Source of the DNA: Collinsella sp. AF02-46-1
GTDB taxonomy: Bacteria; Actinomycetota; Coriobacteriia; Coriobacteriales; Coriobacteriaceae
Length of the DNA: 64,000 nt
Direction of reading: 5' to 3'
Assembly: GCF_003465825.1 (NCBI RefSeq)
Contig: NZ_QSBV01000001.1
Coordinates: 124,001-188,000, forward strand
In this document: piece after piece, positions 55,345 to 63,127 of the stretch
Layout: every line of letters begins with the position of its first letter
Position numbering within the stretch: the stretch's first letter is position 1
Program-made: the position numbers and the translations under genes
The notes under the pieces: model-generated
The model's input: only the letters and a program-made list of their open reading frames with translations
Told to the model about the DNA's origin: nothing
Database searches by the model: none

Positions 55345-56274
55345 GCTTCCGCCTGACGTCTTTTGCAGCAGTTCGACAAAACCGATCTGGTTTAACACGT
55401 GCTTAATCGCATACGTCTCAACATATCTCATAAGAAGCTCAGTGAGTTCCTTAATGAACCGTTTGAACTCATTCTCGGTCAGATAGCGCTCAAGCATCCA
55501 AACCATTCGAATGTAGTTGACGTTTTTGCGCCCACCGACCTTGGCGCAATAAAGCCTCTCATCATGGGCGCAAACATTGCGGAATTTAACGAGGACCTCA
55601 ATCGAAACCCTCGCGTCATCCACACTGAAAAACCCGAGCTTGTGTGATCCGGTCCTACCCGTCGAGTCCACAATCATTTTGCAAACCGCAGACTTATCCT
55701 TGGGCTTCATTAAGTTATAGAAATGTTCGATGTTCCCAAAAGTCAGGTCGTTCACCAGCACCCAAATGGGCACCGCACCATATGAATTTCGGTAATGAGC
55801 GATGAAATCTGATTTGCTATTAGATACCCTACGACCCAAAACCGACGTAAGGCCAGCAATCTCTTGCGCGAAATTGGCCCCATTTTTCCCGGCGCTAGCA
55901 AATTCATTTTCATCGCAATAATTTGACTGGAGAAGATACGCTTCGGGAGCTCGGTGGGCATTCGAAAAAGCATAGGCGACCGCAGTCTTGATTTTAGCCT
56001 CAGCCAAAATCAAATATCGAAACGTAAGAGACCTTAGCTCTCTATCAAAAGTGAACAGAGTATATAAATCCGAAAACGATATGCCCTCAAGATACCGATC
56101 TTCGCCAGACTCTCTACTCTTGCCAGTATCGAGAAATGGATCCTTATAGCCATTGACAATTGAGTAGTAGCCCTCACGCATCAGAGTGGGACCAGTATCC
56201 TCATCGACATCCAAACCGCGAGATTCAAGAAGTCGAACTTGCTCATCGATAGTCAAAAAGGGCTTATCAGACAT
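55333..56274 (-). CDS. Abi_2 family (AbiD/AbiF-like) abortive infection protein with HEPN motif
   Basis: 313 residues. The Abi_2 pattern is complete: KPFLTIDEQVRLLESRGLDV, LMREGYYSIVNGYKDPFLD, FSDLYTLFTFDRELRSLTFR, YLILAEAKIKTAVAYAFS and, near the C-terminus, VLVKFRNVCAHDERLY (R-N-x-x-A-H, the HEPN RNase motif). Such proteins act as RNases that stop growth on phage infection. It has its own promoter and a leader hairpin. The gene's 3' end overlaps and truncates the secreted-protein gene on the other strand. Confidence 0.88.
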   Translation of the reverse strand: MSDKPFLTIDEQVRLLESRGLDVDEDTGPTLMREGYYSIVNGYKDPFLDTGKSRESGEDRYLEGISFSDLYTLFTFDRELRSLTFRYLILAEAKIKTAVAYAFSNAHRAPEAYLLQSNYCDENEFASAGKNGANFAQEIAGLTSVLGRRVSNSKSDFIAHYRNSYGAVPIWVLVNDLTFGNIEHFYNLMKPKDKSAVCKMIVDSTGRTGSHKLGFFSVDDARVSIEVLVKFRNVCAHDERLYCAKVGGRKNVNYIRMVWMLERYLTENEFKRFIKELTELLMRYVETYAIKHVLNQIGFVELLQKTSGGSLFE

Positions 56275-56292
56275 ACCAACTCCTTAAATGAA

Positions 56293-56326
56293 GAGAGACG
56301 GCCATCCATAAGAACAGCCGTCTCTC
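56293..56326 (-). terminator. Hairpin ahead of the Abi gene
   Basis: GAGAGACGGC / GCCGTCTCTC, a 10-bp perfect stem with a 14-base loop, ending about 5 bases before AAGGAG. It may end read-through from the upstream gene or attenuate the Abi gene. Confidence 0.55.
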
Positions 56327-56373
56327 CGCAGGACGTAGGCCCGTAGGTTGACTACGTCAATACCGCTATATTT

Positions 56374-56402
56374 ACTTTATCCCCTGGACTCCAAGGGGTC
56401 AA
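56374..56402 (-). promoter_or_regulatory. Promoter of the Abi gene
   Basis: Minus strand TTGACC, a 17-base spacer, TAAAGT. The best-formed sigma-70 promoter in the accessory region. It overlaps the stop-side of the upstream gene. Confidence 0.75.
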
Positions 56403-56408
56403 TTCAAA

Positions 56409-57080
56409 TTAGGAGAGCAGAAATCCTTCATGAACCTGTTCCGACTGCGGCTCGATCACTAAGATGTCCTGCGGAGCAATCGAACCTTCAATAGCCCCAT
56501 CAACCTCAAGCGAGAGCTGATCAGCATCGGAAAAACCGTCAAGCGCCTTTACAAACTTTGACATAATTGGATCCTGAGCATAAGGCTGGATACGATTAAA
56601 ATTAAAGGCAAATTTCACCCTGATCGGAATTCCCATTTCCGTCAGCCTCTCACCCGCACCAGGCCCTAAACCGCCCTCCACCGACCACCTAAACGTTTCC
56701 CCACCCAAAGTCGCTGAATATTTCGAATAACGGTTGCTCATAGACTCAAGCAGATAGAAACATACATGGTTGCTCCGACGAGGATGTTCGTCTAAATAAT
56801 GCTTCGCTATCCGAAGAACCGCATCAATCCTGTTTGAATCTAGCCCAACGATATCGTATAAACTGCGAAACCGATCAATCGTCTCAGTTTTTGAATATGC
56901 TTTGAGTCCCCCGTGCCTTATTTCTTCTTCCGAGAGCACCCTAGTCGCGTGCCACCCCGTAATTTTTTCCCTATTGAAAAGCTCTATGAGTGCGGCTCGA
57001 CCCCTTCCATCAGAACCGCACAGCTTTCGATAGTCAGAATGCAATCGCATTAAATCGATACGGTTATCGAGATCGTACAT
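56409..57080 (-). CDS. Unknown protein with a WHATR motif
   Basis: 223 residues. The start reads MYDLDNRIDLMRLHSDYRKL. KITGWHATRVLSEEEIRHGG at about residue 40 recalls the H-x-T nucleotide-binding strand of ADP-ribosyltransferase-like folds (LWHGTR in PARPs), and a later RYSKYSATLGGETFRW could supply further motifs. This link is weak. AT-rich. It lies between the 381-residue unknown and the Abi gene on the same strand. Confidence 0.6.
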   Translation of the reverse strand: MYDLDNRIDLMRLHSDYRKLCGSDGRGRAALIELFNREKITGWHATRVLSEEEIRHGGLKAYSKTETIDRFRSLYDIVGLDSNRIDAVLRIAKHYLDEHPRRSNHVCFYLLESMSNRYSKYSATLGGETFRWSVEGGLGPGAGERLTEMGIPIRVKFAFNFNRIQPYAQDPIMSKFVKALDGFSDADQLSLEVDGAIEGSIAPQDILVIEPQSEQVHEGFLLS

Positions 57081-57257
57081 ATTTCAAGCCCTTCTTTAAC
57101 GCCATCACACGAGTAGAATTGCTCAAGGCGAGATAGCAACAACACTAAAAAGAATATTTGTCCGCTTGAACACCGCTGTTTATTGCGAGACGGCGCACAC
57201 GGCGTCGACGGGAAAACCATCGATACAGACAACGCTGTTAGCAATGGCATCCGCGCC

Positions 57258-58403
57258 TTACATACCCCAAGGCACCTTTAACGGATCAAATCTTGGAAAG
57301 GCGATTAACTCACAAAGCGAGCGTTCCAGCTTGGAGCGAACAGCCATAAGTTCGGTTTTAAACCCTTGCAAATCCAATCCCATCTGGTTATTACAGGCTA
57401 TATCGAGTATTGACCACGAGGAGGAGCAACCGGAAGGATCAGACACAAGCTTCTCCGAAAAGTCGTAGTGCATGAATGCGTTTCGCAAAGGATGAGCGCG
57501 CTTAATCCATCTCTTATCTTCTCTCGAAATAAGCCTCTCGACTTCAGACAGAAACCTGTTCGTACAAAGATCAAGCTCCGCATGGGTCCTTGCAAAGGTA
57601 GTAAATATCTGAAGAGCCCTTGCGACATGGTCCAAACTCAAACAGGAATACTTAATAAAAACCGCGTCAGTAAAGAATCCTGCTTCAAACAAAACATCAA
57701 CTGATACAAGCAGCATAAGGAGCTCAGAAAGAAAAAAGAAAATCACGTCGTCCTTGCATCCAATGATTTTTACCTTTTTGACCAAATCTTCGAATCGGCG
57801 ATCATTCGAACGAGTTTCAAAGGCTGAAACATCAAAAACAGACCGATCTGCATAATACGATTGAGAAAAACGATATAAAAAGCTACCAGAAAACGCCGAA
57901 TGGTATCCGATTTCATACGGAAAGCTAGTGGCGCTTGAACCGAGAAGCTCCGATGAGTCCTTGGTAAAGAGATGAATGGAAGAAAAGGTTGCATAACAGG
58001 GAAGTTCACCGTAATAGGTGATTCCGATATTGTTTCGAAACCTATTGAGAAGCTTTGGAAAGGGACCACCAGAGAATTGCTTATTGAGTTGATCTATTAC
58101 GGCTCGGGTTTCCGAAAGATAATCATAGAAGCTCATTTTGTTCGAGCTGAGAGACTTTGTCATATGCCGAATACGAGTTACGCGTAGATCTTCTACGGGA
58201 ATATGAAAACCGAGCTTCTTATTAATGAAAGGAATCGCATCGTGCACAGCAACCGCTACGAACGGAAGCGCCGTGATATCAAGAGCGATTGCCTCATTGG
58301 GAAATTGTTCTGCATGTCTCACCATACGACCAATGAATAGGCCCTCGTCGATGATAAGCCGCCAGCTAAACAAATCTCTGGAGTCAAGGTGGATATCTAG
58401 CAT
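57258..58403 (-). CDS. Unknown protein with a HEPN-like RNxxxH motif
   Basis: 381 residues. N-terminal half is mixed alpha/beta (LIIDEGLFIGRMVRHAEQFP, IALDITALPFVAVAVHDAIP). The C-terminal half is helical, and near residue 325 has IKRAHPLRNAFMHYDFSEK, an R-x4-H arrangement as in HEPN RNases. I do not recognise the family. AT-rich codons. Lies 86 bases after the HEPN protein gene on the same strand. Confidence 0.6.
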   Translation of the reverse strand: MLDIHLDSRDLFSWRLIIDEGLFIGRMVRHAEQFPNEAIALDITALPFVAVAVHDAIPFINKKLGFHIPVEDLRVTRIRHMTKSLSSNKMSFYDYLSETRAVIDQLNKQFSGGPFPKLLNRFRNNIGITYYGELPCYATFSSIHLFTKDSSELLGSSATSFPYEIGYHSAFSGSFLYRFSQSYYADRSVFDVSAFETRSNDRRFEDLVKKVKIIGCKDDVIFFFLSELLMLLVSVDVLFEAGFFTDAVFIKYSCLSLDHVARALQIFTTFARTHAELDLCTNRFLSEVERLISREDKRWIKRAHPLRNAFMHYDFSEKLVSDPSGCSSSWSILDIACNNQMGLDLQGFKTELMAVRSKLERSLCELIAFPRFDPLKVPWGM

Positions 58404-58488
58404 TGTTTATGAATACCCCGTTTACTATATCTAAGCCCGAAACACCCATCGCAGGCTCCGCCAAATCCGCTTACCCATACGACACCGG

Positions 58489-59184
58489 CTATCGCCTGGT
58501 CCAGAATCTCGGATTTAAACTCTCCTTTTCAATATGCTCGGCAAAGGCGACCCAGCTGCATCTCCATTCCGAGTAAAACGACTCAATCTCTAAAGCAGAA
58601 TAGTTTTCGCCAATTTTCGAAGGCAAGACTGAGCCATGGGCGATTTCATTTCTTTTGTATTGGAAGTCATCGATATGACTCCAAGCTCTTCCCAAAATTG
58701 GCGCGGGGTCCCCCAAATCAAATAAATAACAGATAGTCCTAACCTGGGTCGACTTCATATAGCTCCCGTCATCTGGAAAATAATCAGTGAACTTCAAATC
58801 GCGAACACAAGAGTCGAGTAAAGACCGAACGTCCCTGGCGTTACCAATTTTGGTTTTTACATTAGACGCATCAGCATATGACCGAAAGGATGAATTTAAG
58901 GCTGCTGCTATAAACCCATCCTGCATGTTTTTCAATTTTCCCCTATAAGAATTGGCCGTCTCAAGAACAGCTCGAACAGTCCCTTTGAGTAGCTGCTCAT
59001 AGGCCGAAAAAAGAAATACAAAGGAAATACCTTTAGCTGTCTTTACCAGAATATCATCAGGAGAGGGATTCGATTCTCTATCGCCGATCTGTTCGAAAAT
59101 ATTAGCGGACCTCAAAAGCAGCTCAAGTTCCGACATGGACTGTTCAAATAGATCGATCTGAGGTTTAAGGCTCAATGTATCCAT
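58489..59184 (-). CDS. HEPN-domain protein (MAE_28990/RiboL-PSP-HEPN type), partner of DUF262
   Basis: 231 residues. Helical: LFEQSMSELELLLRSANIFE, KGISFVFLFSAYEQLLKGTV, ILGRAWSHIDDFQYKRNEIAHGS, the last with the HEPN motif R-N-x-x-A-H-G (about residue 187). The family is typically encoded beside DUF262 genes. Here it overlaps the DUF262 gene by 20 bases, implying one complex. Likely an RNase controlled by its partner (inference). Confidence 0.78.
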   Translation of the reverse strand: MDTLSLKPQIDLFEQSMSELELLLRSANIFEQIGDRESNPSPDDILVKTAKGISFVFLFSAYEQLLKGTVRAVLETANSYRGKLKNMQDGFIAAALNSSFRSYADASNVKTKIGNARDVRSLLDSCVRDLKFTDYFPDDGSYMKSTQVRTICYLFDLGDPAPILGRAWSHIDDFQYKRNEIAHGSVLPSKIGENYSALEIESFYSEWRCSWVAFAEHIEKESLNPRFWTRR

Positions 59185-60247
59185 GATTCAAAAAAGCCTC
59201 TTTTGCATAAGCAATCCGCCCCTTTACCTTAGGAAGCGAATTAGTTGCAGACGTCGTATACCCACGAAAAGCCTTAGAATCGATCCAGTTGTTTTTACTG
59301 CACACCTCAAGCTGGGGACATACTCTGAGAGCCTGCGCAGCCCCAACAGAGACTCCCTCAAACACGTTAGCAGGAGTTGATCCCTTTCCGCCCCGCTTCA
59401 ACCCATTCGGAAAACACCGAGCAAGATAATTCATAACCCGATTGAATTCATCTCTATATTCATCAAGCAGCTCCTCATCGTATTGATTGCCCTTCTCGAT
59501 AAAGGAGTTAAGGAACTCTTTAACCGAGTGTTTAAAACCCTCTACACCGTTTAAATAAGCAAAAAACCTGAGGACATATTCCTGAAGACTACCATCCGAC
59601 TGGCGGTTTTTGGGGACAACAACAACAGTTCGAAAATCAGCATTGGATGACAGTTCATTAATTAAATCGAGAAAAACTCCGCGATAGATACAGGATCGCA
59701 CCTCTTGAGATGTCAATGATATGCCTCCCGTATTCAGGCGCTCAAAGAGGTCGAAACGGACCTGACGATCGCTTTTGTCATTCAGAACCGTTACCTTTAT
59801 TGGGCGATCGAGAAAAATCGAGCGCATGTCTTCTGGCAAATCCGAAAAGCAGCATCCATTAAGCTCGGGCAGCTTGCTTAATCCCTTAAGACATAGAGGA
59901 GCCTTCAAGCCCAACTCCTCGCGCTGTTCCCCTTCAAGAATAAAATTGACAATCGAGAGGCTACGCTGAAGTCCGTCCACAACTTCCCAAACAACAGCCT
60001 CATCTGGAGTAGAAGAAGTTGCCATAAATAAATTTGGAACCGGAATTCCCAGCAGAACCGACTCTATAAGGCCAGACTGTCTCTCATCGTCCCACCGAAA
60101 CTGCCTCTGGTACTCAGGAGCAATATCGATTCTCTTTTTCAAAATCCTTCTTGTTAGCTCATCGCATGTAAGATCGTAAGTATCAAAACTAACTTTCATG
60201 CGCTGCGCTTGTAAAGCAGAACGCATGTCTTGAAACGTGGGTTTCAT
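59165..60247 (-). CDS. DUF262 family protein (GmrS/ParB-nuclease-like N-domain)
   Basis: 360 residues from the ATG at 60247 (a GTG at 60271 is possible). The DUF262 hallmark is complete: IDIAPEYQRQFRWDDERQSG, LIESVLLGIPVPNLFMA, WEVVDGLQRSLSIVNFILEG (D-G-x-Q-R), then LFERLNTGGISLTSQEVR. No DUF1524 (HNH) domain follows; the C-terminal half is helical. DUF262 proteins use NTP and act in anti-phage systems such as GmrSD/BrxU. The HEPN protein is the probable effector here. Confidence 0.85.
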   Translation of the reverse strand: MKPTFQDMRSALQAQRMKVSFDTYDLTCDELTRRILKKRIDIAPEYQRQFRWDDERQSGLIESVLLGIPVPNLFMATSSTPDEAVVWEVVDGLQRSLSIVNFILEGEQREELGLKAPLCLKGLSKLPELNGCCFSDLPEDMRSIFLDRPIKVTVLNDKSDRQVRFDLFERLNTGGISLTSQEVRSCIYRGVFLDLINELSSNADFRTVVVVPKNRQSDGSLQEYVLRFFAYLNGVEGFKHSVKEFLNSFIEKGNQYDEELLDEYRDEFNRVMNYLARCFPNGLKRGGKGSTPANVFEGVSVGAAQALRVCPQLEVCSKNNWIDSKAFRGYTTSATNSLPKVKGRIAYAKEAFLNHGYIEP

Positions 60248-60561
60248 AATGCCCCAAACGTCATCGACCACTAGACCACTTCTGAGTTATTTTACTTTAC
60301 GAACCGCGTTCACGAAATATCGACTCGCTTATGACAGGGTGGTCGCACGCATCCTCGCCCACAAGCGAGAGGATAGTCGAATCAGCCGCATTCCAGGTTC
60401 TTCAACGTCAAGACGATCCACTTCGGATTGGGCACTACGGCAACTATCACGACATCACCCAATCCGGCACGCAGGTTTGAGAAGCCGCCCTTATCTTGAC
60501 AGCCAACACCCCGGAGCATACGACGCGGCCTGGCGCACGTCAAGCAACGAGAGGACTCGCC

Positions 60562-60996
60562 ATGCCAATAGACGACATCATCTACCTACTGAAGTTCGCT
60601 CCCCAAGAGGAGTACATCGACGACCTGATGGGCGCCTCTATATGAACGCCGCCGACTACTACCACGGTTTGCCTGGAGAGCAGGGCGATCCGCTAGAAGC
60701 GTCTCTGGCGTACGGCGTGGGCGTCTACGCCCATTGGCCCTTACCGATCTACTGCATGTTCACGGTGCGGGAGAGCGACATCGTTGACAACGCTGTCGTG
60801 ATTACCAAGCGAATGGTCGAGGAGTTCAGGTGTTCCGACGGCTGGATCGGCATCGTGCGGTACGACCGCTTTGAGCGGCTGCTAAATTGGGATATCGATT
60901 CTGGAGACGACATTTCCCTACACGGCTCCGTCCTCTATGGCGCTCCAACCCCTCCCCAACATTCCCCAGAAAGATCGCTGATGTTGACTGGGGTTC
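60562..60996 (+). pseudogene. Second copy of the YIDDL...LYMNAA gene, frameshifted and 3'-truncated
   Basis: It starts MPIDDIIYLLKFAPQEEYID. After DDLM a 4-base deletion relative to the 53,552 copy shifts the frame, and the rest is read in another frame (LYMNAADYYHGLPGEQGDPL, VVITKRMVEEFRCSDGWIGI). Similarity stops after SVLYGAP, where the sequence jumps straight to the conserved intergenic repeat, so the last ~100 codons are gone. Confidence 0.75.
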
Positions 60997-61248
60997 CCGT
61001 AAAATAAAACCCCAACTAAATATGTGCGGAGTGCCGGCCTGGAGCTGCCTTCGGACCCTATTGGCTGCTCACCGAGAGGCTCCGCTATGAAACGACCCCT
61101 TTACTACCTGCTCTGCGCGATCGCGTGCACGTCCATGGTCGGCGCGACGATGCCTATGGCGGCCATTGCGGAGGCGATTCAGCCTCAAGCAACAGCCGAG
61201 CAGCAGGCACAAGCCGACGCCACGAGCAGCGGCACAGGCAAGGCCGAA
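60951..61248 (+). repeat. Direct repeat, copy 2
   Basis: Near-identical to 54,276-54,573. The two copies bound a 6.4-kb segment with the five-gene minus-strand group. Confidence 0.85.
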
Positions 61249-62341
61249 GACAACACCAACACAATCGCGGCAGCAGATACCGCAGAGGACAGCACCGCAA
61301 CATCCACCGGCACCAGTCAGACCGACCCCGCGGACGCCAACGCCACAGACACCGCCACGCCCGGCACCGCCGCCGCAACCGGCACGGCCACCACAGCCCC
61401 CGCCCCATCCCTCCTCGCCCAGACCAACCCCACGCCCGAGGCCATCTCCGCCACGTCACAAACCGGCTACGCACACTCCGCCACGGCAAGCCAAAACGGC
61501 GTCACCTTCACCGTCTCGTGAATCGACGCCCCCGCGGGCACCGCAACGACCTTCCACGTAACCCAGGCCGACGGCTCGTCCCAGGCCAAGGCGCGTATGG
61601 ACGTACCCACCTATTGGGACGGCGGCAGTCAGGAAAGCGTCTGCGACCCGTCGCGCCCGGCATGGGCCAGCTACTACAGCCCGGGCACCACGGGCCACGA
61701 CTTTACCTTTGACTTCACGGCATCGGGCACGTACCGCATCTACTTCAACTTTATGGACAACGACAGAAACGGCCCCCAAAACGACAAGGGGATCTACTAC
61801 CTGCGCACCACGGCGGAGGTGACCGTAAACGACGCCGCCCGCCCATGCGTCACGCAGATCATCAACGACGCCGTGGACCTGTGCAGGCAATAAACAGACG
61901 GCTCGGAATACGACATGGCGCTGTGGCTCCACGACTGGACGCTCGACCAGCTGGAGTACGACCACAGCCTCAACTGGTGCTCGGCCGAAAGTGGCCTCAC
62001 GCGCCACCAGGGCACCTGCGAGAGCTACCAGCGCATCTACTCCAAGCTCCTTAACGCCGCGGGCATCGCCAACGGCCACATCACCGGCAATGGCCATACC
62101 TGGAACGCCGTAAAGCTCGACGGCAAATGGTGCCAGATGGACCTAACCTGGGACGACACCAGCGACAACTGGTACGGGGACCTGGACCAGCGCCATCTGT
62201 ACTTTGGCCTGACCGACGAGCTCATGGCAATCGCCCACTCCGACCACACGGCCAACTACCAGAAGGACGGCCACGCCTACCGCTCGACCGACCTGTCCAA
62301 CAATTACTTTGTGCGAAACGGCAAGGCAAATGAATGGGCCG
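61087..62341 (+). pseudogene. Second copy of the secreted transglutaminase-like protein, with nonsense mutations
   Basis: Same signal peptide and linker as the 54,412 gene. TGA at 61519 (where copy 1 has Trp in TVWWND) and TAA at 61891 (after DLCRQ, Glu in copy 1) break the frame. Downstream it keeps what copy 1 has lost: TCESYQRIYSKLLNAAGI (catalytic Cys), GHTWNAVKLDGKW (His) and QMDLTWDDTSDNWYGDLDQ (Asp), the triad of transglutaminase-like cell-surface proteins of gut actinobacteria. Confidence 0.8.
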
Positions 62342-62932
62342 AGAAACATCTCAGGGATTCAGAATGGAATCGTTGCTTTTGCGATGAATCAGAGGGAGGG
62401 AAAGGCTCAAGGCGCCGAGGTTAAGCTAACCGCGACTTCGAACGTCGGCAAGGAATCGATCAGCAGATGGAGCGCTAAGTACGTCCTAGCAGCAAATTAC
62501 CAAAACGCAGCATAAGAGAAGATCATCGAGGACGGCGCACACCGCGTCGCATCCTCCCTCGACGGGGGGGGTGGCCGTCGCGGCCTCCGCCTCAGGCTGT
62601 TCCCTGCCGTCGGGCGGGGGCGCGCTGACGTTCGAGCGCGACGGCGCCGCAGGCCTCTACAGGATCTCCTCGGGCGGCGCGCTGCTGACCGAGTCGGGCG
62701 ACTGGGCGGTCCTGGCCGAGGCGGACGGCTCTGCCTCACAACTCTGGCGCGTCTCGACCTGCGAGGGCGGCCACGCCATCGTGTCCGCGTCGGGCATGAC
62801 GCTCGACGACTTCGCGCAGTCGACCTCCGAGGGAAACCGAGTGTAGTTCTACGCGCACAACGGGGCTGCCGACCAGGCGTGGCTGCTCGCGGACCCGGCG
62901 ATCCCCGCAGCAGACAGGGTCGAGACGGCATA
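62342..62932 (+). pseudogene. Decayed C-terminal repeats (RICIN/beta-trefoil-like) of the secreted protein
   Basis: Fragments in several frames: RNISGIQNGIVAFAMNQREG, then VKLTATSNVGKESISRWSA, and at 62,571 ALTFERDGAAGLYRISSGGA, ASQLWRVSTCEGGHAIVSAS, ending in TAG where Gln is expected (V-stop-FYAHNGAADQAWLL). The Q-x-W spacing is that of beta-trefoil carbohydrate-binding repeats. Confidence 0.55.
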
Positions 62933-63127
62933 GGATATCAACAGTATTCCAGATTCTAGGACGCAGGGCCGACTCGCTTCGGATCGGGCTCTACACCAAC
63001 TTTCTCGACGCTACCCAAAATGGGTGCCGAGGCTCATACTTGCCCCGGCACCCATGTGCAATTTCTTCGGTACTGTTTCACAATAATCCGGAGAGCCCAA
63101 ACGAGTAAATGCCCAATCAGACACCGC

